A stretch of DNA of 64,000 bases from Bradyrhizobium arachidis (GCF_015291705.1 NZ_CP030050.1:3534001-3598000); one strand, 5' to 3'; positions 17,961-27,397 are shown, counted from the stretch's first letter. The notes: generated by a model from the letters alone, not told the origin. Numbers and translations are program-made.

Positions 17961-18274
17961 TGCTTATCCTCCGATGGTTTTTCGACGGCTTCCTTGTAGG
18001 CTGCCAGCGTGCGGCTCCAGAACCGGTCGAGCCACGCGCGCATCTGGCCGAGCCCTGCCGGATCGATGTGATAAACGTTGCTGGCACCCTTCGGCTCGGC
18101 ACGAACCAGACGAGATTCGCGCAGCACCTTGAGATGCTGTGATACGGCCGACTGCGAAACGGTGAGCTCTCGCGTGATCTCAACGACCGTGCGAGGCCGT
18201 GCGCCCACCAGTTCGAATATCTGCCGGCGGGTCGGATCGCCAAGAGCGGCGAGTTGCGCGCTGTCCTTAGCCAT
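17957..18274 (-). CDS. ArsR family winged-helix repressor
   Basis: The 105-residue protein has the ArsR fold with the DNA-recognition helix in TVSQSAVSQHLKVLRES and the wing that follows. It lacks the cysteine metal site of true metal sensors. Together with the coupled SRPBCC gene it forms the common ArsR-SRPBCC pair, thought to sense an organic ligand or stress. The start at 18274 (MAKDSAQLAALGDPTRR) fits the family; in-frame ATGs up to 18316 would add 14 residues. The AT-rich sequence at 18330-18385 is the likely promoter and operator region. Confidence 0.88.
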   Translation of the reverse strand: MAKDSAQLAALGDPTRRQIFELVGARPRTVVEITRELTVSQSAVSQHLKVLRESRLVRAEPKGASNVYHIDPAGLGQMRAWLDRFWSRTLAAYKEAVEKPSEDKQ

Positions 18275-18411
18275 CGCGAGCCACCCGCTCCAGGTCATGC
18301 CTGCGGGGATTGCCATTCAGCGGCCAATTCAAGCGATAATTAGTCATCGCTTATGATTAGTGAAAACTAATTATTGTGTCAATCACTGCCGGGCGAGAAA
18401 TCGCATCTCCG

Positions 18412-19203
18412 TCAGGATGGGTCGCTTGCGCCATCCTCGTCGGCCTGAAGGATCGTCTCCGACAGCAGCGCTGCGGCTTTCTGAAGTGGGGCGATGAACC
18501 GGTCGAGCTCGACGAAGCTCACGCGTGCCACGGGAACGGAGACGCCGAGGCACGCGATCAGCTCGCGATCCGGAGACAGGATCGGCACGGCGCAGCCGAC
18601 GACCCCGCGCACATATTCTTCATTGGTCTTGGCCCAGCCGCGTTTGCGGGTCTCGTCGAGGACCTTCATCAGGCTGTCGACATCGACGATCGTTGTCTCC
18701 GTGTATTTGGTGAGCGCGAGTGCGCGGCACAGCTTTTCGCGCGCCCGTTCAGGCAGTCGGCTCATGTAGATCTTGCCGGTCGACGTGCAGTGGAGCGGCG
18801 CCGCTTCGCCCGGATTGAACTGGAGCCCCTGCGGCTGTGACACGCGGACGCTGTCGACGTAAGCAACGACGTTGTCCCGCACGACGCCGATCTCGCACTG
18901 CTCGCCGATCTCCGCGGCGACCGCGCGGAGCACGGCATGCCGGCGCGCGGTCCGGAAGGCTGCGCCGATGACCTTGGCGGACAGCGTGACCAGTTGATTG
19001 CCGACGACGTAGCGCTTCGTGCCGAGCGCCTTCTGAAGCAGCCCGCGCTGCTCGAGATTGCCGATCAGCCGGTGCGCCGTCGGCAGCGGCAGTGACAGCG
19101 CACCGGCGATTTCCGCGACCGAGGCCGCTCTGGTCTGACCGGCGACGTAACCGACGATCGCGAAAGCGCGGTCGAGCGGTCCGTCGGTGCTGGCTTGCGA
19201 CAT
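18412..19203 (-). CDS. IclR family transcriptional regulator
   Basis: The 263-residue protein has an N-terminal winged helix (about residues 8-70, with SVAEIAGALSLPLPTAHRLI) and a C-terminal effector domain (about 80-250). The effector domain has the family pattern PLHCTSTGKIYMS, then GWAKTNEEYVRGVVGCAVPI. IclR proteins usually control catabolic genes for small organic acids or aromatics. It is divergent from the aminotransferase and ABC importer genes at 19373-23801, which are the likely targets. The 169-base shared region is notably AT-rich. Confidence 0.92.
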   Translation of the reverse strand: MSQASTDGPLDRAFAIVGYVAGQTRAASVAEIAGALSLPLPTAHRLIGNLEQRGLLQKALGTKRYVVGNQLVTLSAKVIGAAFRTARRHAVLRAVAAEIGEQCEIGVVRDNVVAYVDSVRVSQPQGLQFNPGEAAPLHCTSTGKIYMSRLPERAREKLCRALALTKYTETTIVDVDSLMKVLDETRKRGWAKTNEEYVRGVVGCAVPILSPDRELIACLGVSVPVARVSFVELDRFIAPLQKAAALLSETILQADEDGASDPS

Positions 19204-19236
19204 CTGCTTCTCCTGATCGGACGCAAATAATTATCA

Positions 19237-19252
19237 TTTTTCGGAATAAAAA
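19237..19252. promoter_or_regulatory. Candidate IclR operator in the divergent promoter region
   Basis: TTTTTCGGAATAAAAA is an imperfect palindrome in the most AT-rich part of the gap between the IclR gene and the aminotransferase gene. Its position, about 35 bases from the regulator start, suits an IclR site, but the family motif is variable. Confidence 0.35.
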
Positions 19253-19372
19253 CTATTGAAATATGAAAATTAACTTGGAGGGCGCCGCTGGTTGCCCATA
19301 TCGTCGGCGCTGCCAAACGATGAACAGGATTTGTGCAACGCAGAACGAGCCCTGCCGGGCCGGGAGAATGGG

Positions 19373-20533
19373 ATGTCTGGCCACTTCGATGTTGATGCTG
19401 TGCGGAAGGAGTTTCCGGCGGTCGAGCGGATCACCTATCTCGACTCCGGCTTCCAGACGCCGCTGGCGCGACCGGTCAAGGCGGCGATCGATCAGTTCCT
19501 GCGCGAAGGTCTCGAGACGGCTGGCCCCAAGAGCGTGTGGCTCGATCGTGTCGAGCAGACCCGCGAAAAGCTGGGGCGGTTTCTCGGCGTGTCGGCCGAT
19601 GAGATCGCCTTCACCAAGAACACCTCGGAAAGCATGAACATCGCCGCCAACGCGCTGCCGCTGCGCGCCGGCGACAAGGTCCTGATGATCCATGGCGATC
19701 ATCCCAACAACGCCTATGCCTTCCTCAATCTGCGACGCAAGGGCGTGACGGTCGAGTTCGTGCCGATGACGGAGGTCGTGAACGCCGAGAGCGTTCGTCC
19801 CTACATCGATGCCGGCACGCGGGCGATCTCGATGTCGCAAGTCACCTTCCACGCCGGCCATCGCTTCGACATCGAAAGCATCGGCGCCCTCTGCGCGGAG
19901 AAGGGGCTCTATTTTGTCGTGGACGTGATGCAGGCGATCGGCGTCGTGCCGATCGATGCCAAGGCCATGCGCGCGACCTTCGTCGGGTCGGGCAGCCACA
20001 AGGGGTTGCTCGTGCCGCAGGGCCTTGGGCTCCTCTATTGGGACAAATCCAGGACCGAGCTGGAGCCGGCTTATCTCGCGGCCGCCAGCCTTGCGGAAGT
20101 CCCGGCCGATCTGATTGCTCGCCCTGACAAGCTCGATCTCGCCAAGAGCGCGCGCCGTTTCGAGCTCGGCAATTTCAATCTTCCGGCGATCCATGCGCTC
20201 GGTGCCTCGCTCGACATGATCGAAGCGCTGGGCGTCGAGAATATCCAGAACCATTGTCTCGACCTCGGCGATCATCTCATCGCCGGGCTCGATGCGCTGG
20301 GCGTTCGTCTCGTCGGCCCCCGCGCGCGGCAGCATCGCGCGCCGCACATCTACGTCATCGCGCTGCCTGCCGCCGAATGGCTCGGTCATTTCGAGCAGAA
20401 CGGCGTTCGCGTCTCGCCGGAGCGCGACGGCATTCGCGTGTCGTTCGGGATGTTCAACAATTTCGCCGATGTCGATCGCCTGATCGATGTCATCAAGCGG
20501 CGCGGCGTGAAGCCGTCATCCAGGGCCGCCTAG
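19373..20533 (+). CDS. Class V aminotransferase-fold PLP enzyme (isopenicillin-N-epimerase-like)
   Basis: The 386-residue protein has the class V fold of cysteine desulfurases, kynureninases and isopenicillin N epimerases. The PLP-binding lysine is Lys210 in GSGSHKGLLVPQG, and the preceding Asp sits in YFVVDVMQAIG. Other visible motifs are KNTSESMNIAAN and GDHPNNAYA. The start at 19373 has GGAG six bases upstream; earlier in-frame codons give no family similarity. It leads an ABC importer cluster and probably acts on the imported amino compound, by racemisation, desulfuration or side-chain cleavage. The exact reaction is unknown. Confidence 0.85.
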   Translation: MSGHFDVDAVRKEFPAVERITYLDSGFQTPLARPVKAAIDQFLREGLETAGPKSVWLDRVEQTREKLGRFLGVSADEIAFTKNTSESMNIAANALPLRAGDKVLMIHGDHPNNAYAFLNLRRKGVTVEFVPMTEVVNAESVRPYIDAGTRAISMSQVTFHAGHRFDIESIGALCAEKGLYFVVDVMQAIGVVPIDAKAMRATFVGSGSHKGLLVPQGLGLLYWDKSRTELEPAYLAAASLAEVPADLIARPDKLDLAKSARRFELGNFNLPAIHALGASLDMIEALGVENIQNHCLDLGDHLIAGLDALGVRLVGPRARQHRAPHIYVIALPAAEWLGHFEQNGVRVSPERDGIRVSFGMFNNFADVDRLIDVIKRRGVKPSSRAA

Positions 20534-20558
20534 GCTGTTCTTCAGAGGGGAGATGCAC

Positions 20559-21461
20559 ATGACGAGTCTTGCGCGTGTATTGAGCGTTCTGTCCGGCCTT
20601 GCGGCCATCGCCGCCTTGACAGGCCCTGCGGTCGCAGCCGACAGTCCGACGCTTGCCAAGATCAAATCGAGCGGTGCCATCACGATCGGCCACCGCGAGG
20701 CCTCCATCCCGTTCTCCTATCTCGGTCCAGATCAGAAGCCGATCGGCTTTTCGCTGGACCTCTGCGCCGGCATCGTCGAGCGCATCAAGACGGAGCTCAA
20801 TCTGCCGAACCTCGGCGTCAATTATGCGCCGGTGAACTCGTCCAACCGCATCCCGCTGATCCAGAGTGGTACGGTCGATATCGAATGCGGCGGCACGGCG
20901 AATGACAGGAAGCGCCAGGAGCAGGTCTCGTTCTCCGTCGCCACTTTCGTCAGCCAGCCGCGCTGGCTGGTCAAGGCCGACAGCGGCCTGAAGACCGCCC
21001 GCGATCTGAAGGGCAAGACCATCGTCGTCACCCAGGGCTCCAATGCCGTGGGCTTTGCGCAAGGCGTCAATGCGAAGGAGCAGCTCGGCTTCAACATCGT
21101 CCAGGCAAAGGACCATGCGGAATCCTTCCTGATGCTGAACACCGGCCGCGCGGCCGCCTTCATGGAGGACGATATCCTGCTCGCCGGCCTCAAGGCCGCC
21201 GCTCCGAAACCCGACGCGCTGATCTTCCTCCCCGAGGGCTATGCCAAGATCTATTATGGCCTGATGTTCACGAAAGGCGATGCAGGCTTCAAGGCGCTGG
21301 TCGATGACGTTCTTGCCAAGCAGATGGCGTCGGGCCAGTTCGAGAAGACCTATGCCAAATGGTTCACCAAGCCGATCCCGCCCAAAGGCGAGAACCTCGC
21401 GTTCCCGCTGACGGACGAACTGATGGAACGGATCGCACATCCCAGCGATGCGGTCGACTAG
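20559..21461 (+). CDS. Amino-acid ABC transporter substrate-binding protein
   Basis: The 300-residue protein has a Sec signal peptide ending PAVAA/DS and the family 3 solute-binding pattern. This includes GAITIGHREASIPFSYL, GFSLDLCAGIVERIK, and DIECGGTANDRKRQEQVSFS, which resembles the glutamate/aspartate binder GltI. It delivers the substrate to the two permeases encoded next. The start at 20559 is chosen because GGGGAG lies directly against the ATG at 20553 but six bases before 20559. It follows the PLP enzyme by 25 bases. An acidic or similar small amino acid is the likely ligand class. Confidence 0.92.
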   Translation: MTSLARVLSVLSGLAAIAALTGPAVAADSPTLAKIKSSGAITIGHREASIPFSYLGPDQKPIGFSLDLCAGIVERIKTELNLPNLGVNYAPVNSSNRIPLIQSGTVDIECGGTANDRKRQEQVSFSVATFVSQPRWLVKADSGLKTARDLKGKTIVVTQGSNAVGFAQGVNAKEQLGFNIVQAKDHAESFLMLNTGRAAAFMEDDILLAGLKAAAPKPDALIFLPEGYAKIYYGLMFTKGDAGFKALVDDVLAKQMASGQFEKTYAKWFTKPIPPKGENLAFPLTDELMERIAHPSDAVD

Positions 21462-21517
21462 GCAATAGCGGAGCGCATCGCGCAGAACTGCTCGCACCCT
21501 GAGCTTCGAGGTTCGCC

Positions 21518-22312
21518 ATGTTCACAGTGCTTTTTGAGCAGACGGCGGATGGCCAGCGCTATATCGACTGGCTGCTGTCGGGCCTCGGCTGGACGCTGGC
21601 GCTGGCGTTCTTCGGCTGGTGGATCGCCTTTGCCGTCGGCGTCATCGTCGGCATCGGCCGGACCGCGCAGAGCCGGATCGTCGCGGCCCTGGCGCGGCTC
21701 TATGTGGAGATCTTCCGCAACATCCCCGTGCTGGTGCAGATGTTCCTCTGGTACTTCGTGCTGCCGGAGATCCTCCCCGCCGCGCTCGGAAACGCCATCA
21801 AGCAGATTCCCCCGCCGTGGGGATCGTTCTTCCCGGCGCTCGTGTGCCTCGGCCTCTACACCGCGGCCAGGATCGCCGAACAGGTTCGCGCCGGGATCGA
21901 GGCGCTGCCGAATGGACAGGTCGAGGCGGCAAGCGCGCTCGGGCTCGGCGGTTATCTGACCTATCGTTACGTCATCCTGCCGCAGGCGCTGCGCCTGATC
22001 ATCCCGAGCCTGACCAGCGAGGTGATGGGCATCTACAAGAACACCTCCGTCGCTCTCACGATCGGGCTGATGGAGCTGACGGCACAGGCCCGGCAGATCA
22101 GCGAAGCGACGTTCCAGACCTTCACCGCGTTCGGCGCTGCGACGCTTGTTTACCTCGCGCTGGCGCTCATCGCCTACCAGGGCATGGCGCTGATCGACAG
22201 GGCCGTGCGCGTTCCGGGCACGGGGCACGCAGAGGATGCGGTCGAACCGGCGTCGATGCAGGCCGCCGAACAGGTCGGCTCCTTGCCCGATGCGATGGAG
22301 GTCGTGAAATGA
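21518..22312 (+). CDS. Amino-acid ABC transporter permease, GltJ-like
   Basis: The 264-residue inner-membrane protein has about five membrane segments and the His/Glu/Gln permease family features: VEIFRNIPVLVQMF near the first cytoplasmic loop and the EAA loop EAASALGLGGYLTYRYVILPQALR that docks with the ATPase. Its C-terminal 40 residues are a hydrophilic extension beyond the usual end. The stop codon overlaps the start of the second permease (ATGA), so the two are translationally coupled. Confidence 0.92.
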   Translation: MFTVLFEQTADGQRYIDWLLSGLGWTLALAFFGWWIAFAVGVIVGIGRTAQSRIVAALARLYVEIFRNIPVLVQMFLWYFVLPEILPAALGNAIKQIPPPWGSFFPALVCLGLYTAARIAEQVRAGIEALPNGQVEAASALGLGGYLTYRYVILPQALRLIIPSLTSEVMGIYKNTSVALTIGLMELTAQARQISEATFQTFTAFGAATLVYLALALIAYQGMALIDRAVRVPGTGHAEDAVEPASMQAAEQVGSLPDAMEVVK

Positions 22313-23004
22313 ACAGCCTCGATTTCTCCATCGTTGCTCAGGCCTGGCCCTATCTCTGGTCGGGATTGCTGTTTTCGCTGGCGCTGACCGCAGTGGCTTT
22401 CGTGGTCGGCTTGATCCTCGGCACCTGTCTGGCCCTGGCGCAGCACTTCGAAGTGCCGGTGCTTGGCAAGCTCGTGCGCGGCTATGTCGCCTTGATGCGC
22501 TCGATCCCGCTGATCCTGGTCCTGTTCTGGTTCTTCTTCCTGGTGCCGATCGTGCTCGGCCATCTCGCCGGTAACGGCCGCCCGATTCCGATCGGCGCCA
22601 CCTGGACCGCGTTCATCACGTTCGGTCTGTTCGAGGCCGCCTATTACTCGGAGATCATCCGCGTCGGGTTGCGGGCGGTGAACCGGGGACAGTTCGAGGC
22701 CTGCCAGGCGCTCGCATTGTCCACCTTCGACACCTATCGCTGTGTGATCCTGCCGCAGGTGCTGCGTGTCGCCAGCCCGATCATCCTGAGCCAGACCATC
22801 ATCCTGTTCCAGGACACCTCGCTGGTCTACGTGCTGTCGCTCACCGATCTGCTCGGCGCAGCCTCCAAGCTCGCGCAGCTCAACGGCCGTCTCGTCGAGA
22901 TGTATCTGGTCATCACGGTGGTCTACCTCGCGATCAGCTCTGTGGCATCGCAATGCGTGGCATCCTTGCGCAAGCGCTATGCGATTGCGGGAATGCGCCG
23001 ATAG
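22309..23004 (+). CDS. Amino-acid ABC transporter permease, GltK-like
   Basis: The 231-residue protein is the second permease of the importer. It has [17 protein letters not shown], the EAA loop [21 protein letters not shown], and five or so membrane spans. It forms the transmembrane channel with the preceding protein. Its ATG lies in the stop codon of the first permease. The ATPase gene follows after 26 bases. Confidence 0.92.
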   Translation: MNSLDFSIVAQAWPYLWSGLLFSLALTAVAFVVGLILGTCLALAQHFEVPVLGKLVRGYVALMRSIPLILVLFWFFFLVPIVLGHLAGNGRPIPIGATWTAFITFGLFEAAYYSEIIRVGLRAVNRGQFEACQALALSTFDTYRCVILPQVLRVASPIILSQTIILFQDTSLVYVLSLTDLLGAASKLAQLNGRLVEMYLVITVVYLAISSVASQCVASLRKRYAIAGMRR

Positions 23005-23030
23005 ACAAGCGAAACCTTCGGAGGGAGCAA

Positions 23031-23801
23031 ATGCTTCAGCAGATGAACGGGAACGAGGCCAATCGGTCCGCTTCCATCGTCACCGTCGAGAATCTGGTGA
23101 AGCGGTTCGGCGCCTTCACGGCCCTGAGCGACGTCAACCTGAATGTCGCTGCGGGCGAGAAGATCGTGCTTTGCGGTCCTTCGGGCTCGGGCAAGTCGAC
23201 GCTGATCCGCTGCATCAATCATATCGAGAAGCATGACGGCGGCCGCATCGTCGTCGACGGCGTCGAGCTGACCGACCGGATGAGCGACGTCAACAGCGTC
23301 CGCCGCGAAGTGGGCATGGTGTTCCAGAGCTTCAACCTGTTTCCGCATCTTTCGGTGGTCGAGAACTGCATGCTGGCGCCGATCAAGGTGCGCGGCCTGT
23401 CCCGCGCGGAAGCGCAGGAGCGTGCGCTCGGCTTCCTGCGCAAGGTGCGCATCCACGACCAGGCGCACAAATATCCGGGGCAGCTGTCCGGCGGCCAGCA
23501 GCAGCGCGTCGCCATCGCGCGTGCGCTGTGCATGCAGCCGAAGATCATGCTGTTCGACGAGCCGACCTCCGCGCTCGACCCGGAGATGGTCAAGGAGGTG
23601 CTGGAGACCATGGTGGAGCTCGCGCGCGACGGCATGACCATGGTCTGCGTCACCCACGAGATGGGCTTTGCCCGCGAGGTCGCCGACCGCGTGGTGTTCA
23701 TGGATCGCGGCTCCATCGTCGAGGAGGCCGATCCGGAAACCTTCTTCCGTGCGCCGGAGACGGAGCGGGCGAGGGCGTTCCTCGGCCAGATTATTCATTA
23801 G
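23031..23801 (+). CDS. Amino-acid ABC transporter ATP-binding protein, GltL-like
   Basis: The 256-residue protein has all ABC ATPase motifs: Walker [11 protein letters not shown]-loop [12 protein letters not shown], signature LSGGQQQR, Walker [13 protein letters not shown], and the switch His in VCVTHEMGF. It energises the importer encoded by the previous three genes. The start at 23031 has GGAGGGAG five bases upstream; an earlier in-frame ATG lies inside the preceding gene and is unlikely. It ends the cluster; I see no clear terminator in the 68 bases before the convergent receptor gene. Confidence 0.94.
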   Translation: MLQQMNGNEANRSASIVTVENLVKRFGAFTALSDVNLNVAAGEKIVLCGPSGSGKSTLIRCINHIEKHDGGRIVVDGVELTDRMSDVNSVRREVGMVFQSFNLFPHLSVVENCMLAPIKVRGLSRAEAQERALGFLRKVRIHDQAHKYPGQLSGGQQQRVAIARALCMQPKIMLFDEPTSALDPEMVKEVLETMVELARDGMTMVCVTHEMGFAREVADRVVFMDRGSIVEEADPETFFRAPETERARAFLGQIIH

Positions 23802-23869
23802 GAATGGGTTGGCGCTGCGGTGGCAATGAGATCCTGATGGTTCTCATCCACGATGTTGCCTCAGCTTCC

Positions 23870-26293
23870 TCACCATCGAAACGAAGCCGCCACCTCATAG
23901 CTGCGCGGCGCGCCGAGGACGATCTGGTCGGTGTAACCCGGGTCGCCCCAGGCCGCGTAGAGCTTGTTCGTCAAATTCCTGACCCGGAATGAAATCCGCG
24001 TCCGGTCCACCCCCGGGAAGTATGTTTTCGGGATGTCGACGAACGCGAACGCATCGAACGTGGTGTAGGCATTCATGACGAGCAGATTGTCCTGGAAGTT
24101 GAAGCGGTCGCCGACGTGACGCATCAGGCCCCCGATCTCGACCGGCAGCGTCGTGTCGAACCGGTACGAGGCGCCGGCATTGGCGATGAAGTTCGGCACG
24201 TTGGGCGGCGTCTTGCCTGAATAGGACTGGAATACGCCATTGCCATCGACATAATTGAAATCGATGAAGCGCGACTGCACGAAGGCGACGTTGCCCCACA
24301 GTTTCAGGCCGGCGATCGGGTTGATCGCCGCCGCAATCTCGATGCCCTTGGATTCGATCTTGCCGGCGATGTTGAAGACGATGCCGCTCTCCGGGACGTA
24401 GACGTTCTTGCGCTGGATGTCGAAGGCCGAGAACGTGGCCTCGGCCCGCTTGTCGGCCGATAGCACCTTGACGCCGGTCTCGTAGGTGCGCGACGTCGTC
24501 AGCAGGAGCGGCACGGACGGTGCGAGGATGAAGATGTTGGCCACCGTCGGGTCTGCCGCGGTCGCGTATTGGCTGTACAGCATCACGCCCGGGGTGATGT
24601 CCCAGGTGTAGCCGACGCGGCCGGTGACGGGATTGAACGTCGTCGAGAAGGGATACCCCTTCGCGGACTCCAGCGTGCCGTCGGGGAAGAAGCGGGTCCG
24701 GTCCAGCTTGATGTCCTCGAACCGGATGCCGCCGATCAACGCGAAGGTCGAGGTCAGCTTGAGCCGGTCCTCGAACGACAACGAGGCGGTGTTGACGCGG
24801 GTGTAGATCTTCTCGTCGCTGCGAGGGCCGTAGAGCCCGCGGTCGGGATTGAGCAGGTCGACGTAGTCGTTGAAGAACAGCGTGTCCTGCGAGACGTTGA
24901 ACTGGTTGTTGCTCGCCGCCACGGTCGCGACGAAGCGGTTGTCCATTCCGCCAATGCTGGAATTGACGGTGAGGTCGGTGATGTTGCCGTAGAGCCGCTG
25001 CGCGTGATCCAGCGCCAGGCGCTCGCGATAGATGCTCTGCGCGCCGGCGAAGTTGCCGACAGTCTGGTCGAACGACGAGATCTCGTTGTTGAACCAGTGC
25101 CGGTGCGCGTCATAGCCGTAGACTTGGCTGCGCAGCGAGATGCTGTTGGTGATGTCCCATTGGAAGCCGCTGCGCAGCCAGAGCTCACTGGCGCCGCTGT
25201 GATTGTCGAGCACGTTGTAACTCGTGGTCAGCGTACGCGCGTCGATCGTCGGCGGGACTGGCGTGCCGCCGCCGAGGTAATAGTTGCTCCAGACCCCCGA
25301 GACGATGCCATTCGTCGGCACGATGCCCGGCCCGTTCGCCGGTACGATCGGCGTGCCCCAGTAGAAGCGGTCCTTGTCCTGCCTGTATTCGGCTGCGCCC
25401 CAGACCTTCAGGCTATCGTTGACGCGATAGTTCAGCTGGCCCGAGACATTGCTGAGCCTGGAGTAGCTGTCCTCGATGAAGCTCTTGTCGTTGAAATGGC
25501 TGATGTCGAAGCGGTAGTCGAGGCCATCGATCAGCGTAGAGCCGCCCGAACCATAACCGGCGCGATAGCCGTTGAAGGAATCGTAGGAGGTGAAGGCTTC
25601 GTTGACGATCGGACCGGTATGCGGCGCTTTGGTCACGTAGTTGACGGCGCCGCCGGTTGCGCCAAGACCTGCCACCAGCGAGTCCGGTCCCTTGATGATC
25701 TCGACCTGTTGCAGGCCCGCGACATCCATGGGACGGCCGGTCATGGTCGACGGCCCGATCGGAATGCCGTTGTAGAGGGTGTTGAGCTGATCGCCGGAAA
25801 AGCCGCGCATCGAGAAGATCGCGGGTGCCCCGGGCGCATCGCCGCCAGTCACGCCGACTGCCGCCTTTGCGACGTCGGTGGTGGTCCGGATGCCCAGGTC
25901 CTGCATGGTCTGCTGGCTGATGACCTCGACGGTCGCCGGCGTCTCCCGGGCCGAAATGCCGAGGCGAGAGGAGACCCCGGCGACGGCGGCGGTGTTCAAC
26001 GGTGTCGTGTCGCCGGCGGGCGGGTTGGTGGGCCTTGCAGCGATCGGTGCTGTCGGTCTTCGCCCCGTGGCCCGGCGGGCGGTCCGAGGCTTTTGGTTGC
26101 CCGGGCTGATTGCAGGCGCCGTCCTCGGTGTGGACGGGGAGACAGTCACTGGACCGATCTCCACGGGCGGCTTGTCACGGTCCACGCTCTGCGCGATCGC
26201 AGCCGCCGACAGCGACACGGAAGAGAGCAGGGAGATCAGGAAAACACGTGAATAGCCTGGCGCAACGCCGGCACGAGAATGAAGAGTTTGCAC
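23870..26293 (-). CDS. TonB-dependent outer-membrane receptor (siderophore-receptor type), cobalamin-riboswitch controlled
   Basis: The 807-residue protein has a signal peptide ending AIAQS and a Pro/Thr-rich spacer (about 45-95). The plug domain (about 110-225) shows ETPATVEVISQQTMQDLGI and SMRGFSGDQLNTLYNGIPI. A 22-strand barrel follows, ending in the outer-membrane C-terminal aromatic (ASFRW). The overall form is that of ferric-siderophore receptors. The leader, however, contains a cobalamin riboswitch (26430-26608), which suggests that the cargo is cobalamin or a related corrinoid, or that the receptor is regulated by it. The GTG at 26293 is the longest start. No btuFCD or tonB gene is nearby. 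Confidence 0.9.
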   Translation of the reverse strand: MQTLHSRAGVAPGYSRVFLISLLSSVSLSAAAIAQSVDRDKPPVEIGPVTVSPSTPRTAPAISPGNQKPRTARRATGRRPTAPIAARPTNPPAGDTTPLNTAAVAGVSSRLGISARETPATVEVISQQTMQDLGIRTTTDVAKAAVGVTGGDAPGAPAIFSMRGFSGDQLNTLYNGIPIGPSTMTGRPMDVAGLQQVEIIKGPDSLVAGLGATGGAVNYVTKAPHTGPIVNEAFTSYDSFNGYRAGYGSGGSTLIDGLDYRFDISHFNDKSFIEDSYSRLSNVSGQLNYRVNDSLKVWGAAEYRQDKDRFYWGTPIVPANGPGIVPTNGIVSGVWSNYYLGGGTPVPPTIDARTLTTSYNVLDNHSGASELWLRSGFQWDITNSISLRSQVYGYDAHRHWFNNEISSFDQTVGNFAGAQSIYRERLALDHAQRLYGNITDLTVNSSIGGMDNRFVATVAASNNQFNVSQDTLFFNDYVDLLNPDRGLYGPRSDEKIYTRVNTASLSFEDRLKLTSTFALIGGIRFEDIKLDRTRFFPDGTLESAKGYPFSTTFNPVTGRVGYTWDITPGVMLYSQYATAADPTVANIFILAPSVPLLLTTSRTYETGVKVLSADKRAEATFSAFDIQRKNVYVPESGIVFNIAGKIESKGIEIAAAINPIAGLKLWGNVAFVQSRFIDFNYVDGNGVFQSYSGKTPPNVPNFIANAGASYRFDTTLPVEIGGLMRHVGDRFNFQDNLLVMNAYTTFDAFAFVDIPKTYFPGVDRTRISFRVRNLTNKLYAAWGDPGYTDQIVLGAPRSYEVAASFRW

Positions 26294-26429
26294 GACAACG
26301 CTCTGCGGCGACGCAAATAAACTGTCACCGCGGTTGCCTTAGTCATCTACCTTCGCCCCAGGCGGCAGATGCAGCGGCTACTTGTCCGACATCGGGGCAC
26401 CCCGCCCAATGCGTTCGCGCGTGACTCAT

Positions 26430-26608
26430 GGCTGGCAGCAGGTTTCCTGGCTCGCGGGTCATCGCCTTCGACCGCCTTCCCAGAGGCCCGAACGGGGCTC
26501 CAGTGGTTCGTTTGGTCGTCGGCTATCCGCCTACAGTTGCGGGGGCAGCCGCGGAATTGTCCGTCGAGACGGACGCACCGCATTCCCTTGAATAGTCCTT
26601 GCGGACAC
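26430..26608 (-). ncRNA. Cobalamin (AdoCbl) riboswitch
   Basis: Read on the minus strand, the conserved elements appear in the right order: GGGAATGCGGTGC (26587-26575), the core GCGGCTGCCCCCGCAACTG (within 26552-26527), CACTGG (26505-26500), GGGAAGGCGG, the GATGACCCGCGAGCCAGG segment, and the B12 box ending GAAACCTGCTGCC near 26435. This is the standard cobalamin riboswitch layout of Alphaproteobacteria. The receptor start lies about 137 bases downstream, leaving room for the expression platform. Binding of coenzyme B12 would shut off the receptor. The ends are approximate. Confidence 0.92.
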
Positions 26609-26865
26609 TACCGATCATGAAACTGGCAGCTGGCGATGAAGCCGTCAATATCCGAAGGGGACCCGTCGATTGGCCCGACCTTCGATAATGGCCATGTGTG
26701 GCTGTTTTGCCCGACCATCCAAATCCGCGCCGGCATCGATTGGCGCACCGCGCAATTCCGCTGGCGCCTTCTGCCGCTGCAAACGCTGTTCCCGAAATCT
26801 AGAGACATTTGCGAGACCTGCGAGCGCCTCGATCGCTCGCCCAACCGCAAACCAAGGAACGCACC

Positions 26866-27336
26866 ATGCAAACGTCGCTTCACTCCCGTCGATCCGCCAT
26901 CTTCCTGCTGATGGCAGCCGTGAACATCGGACAGATTTCGATGGCGCACGGCGAGGTGCCAGTCCCCGATGCGATCGTCGGGACATGGGAGGCGGACGAC
27001 GGCACGGTGAAGCTCGACATGTTCAGGAGCGGAACGGAATTCCAGGCGCGCATGCTCTACGGCAACGAGATCGTGGAGGCGGACAACGTGACCTTCAAGA
27101 AGGACGCCAAGAACCCCGATCCCGCGCTGCGTGCGCGGTCGCTGAAGAACATTGTCTTCATCGCCGGCTTGCGCTGGGAGGATGGCGAGTGGGGCGGCGG
27201 CACGATCTATGACGCCTCGTCCGGCCGCACCTACAACTGCAAGGCCACCGTCAAGGACGGCAAGATGCACCTCCGAGGCTATCTCGGGCTGCCGGCGATG
27301 GGACAAACCCGCACATTCCACCGCGCTCGCGGGTGA
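26866..27336 (+). CDS. DUF2147 family exported protein
   Basis: The 156-residue protein has a Sec signal peptide (cleavage about AHGEV near residue 29). A single lipocalin-like beta domain follows, with the DUF2147 pattern: VGTWEADDGTVKLDMF at the start, FIAGLRWEDGEWGGGTIYD in the middle and YLGLPAMGQTRTFHR at the end. Members are small periplasmic proteins of unknown function. AAGGA lies seven bases before the ATG. A strong terminator follows at 27369-27397. The receptor gene is divergent from it. Confidence 0.85.
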   Translation: MQTSLHSRRSAIFLLMAAVNIGQISMAHGEVPVPDAIVGTWEADDGTVKLDMFRSGTEFQARMLYGNEIVEADNVTFKKDAKNPDPALRARSLKNIVFIAGLRWEDGEWGGGTIYDASSGRTYNCKATVKDGKMHLRGYLGLPAMGQTRTFHRARG

Positions 27337-27368
27337 ACGGATTTCCGCCAGCCCCGAACTGTCTTGCC

Positions 27369-27397
27369 AAAGCGCGGTCGCGGGTACCGCGCTTTTT
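27369..27397 (+). terminator. Rho-independent terminator after the DUF2147 gene
   Basis: Perfect arms AAAGCGCGGT (27369-27378) and ACCGCGCTTT (27386-27395) with a seven-base loop run into a T tract that ends at 27397. It lies 33 bases after the stop codon. Confidence 0.88.

Noticed and set aside
21619..23004. Upstream extension of the second permease frame to 21619
   Set aside because: The first part is out-of-frame translation of the preceding permease; the start at 22309 overlaps the previous stop and fits the family length.
24569..26251. Plus-strand frame of 560 codons opposite the TonB receptor
   Set aside because: It is an antisense shadow with no recognisable fold; the minus strand has plug, barrel and C-terminal aromatic features.
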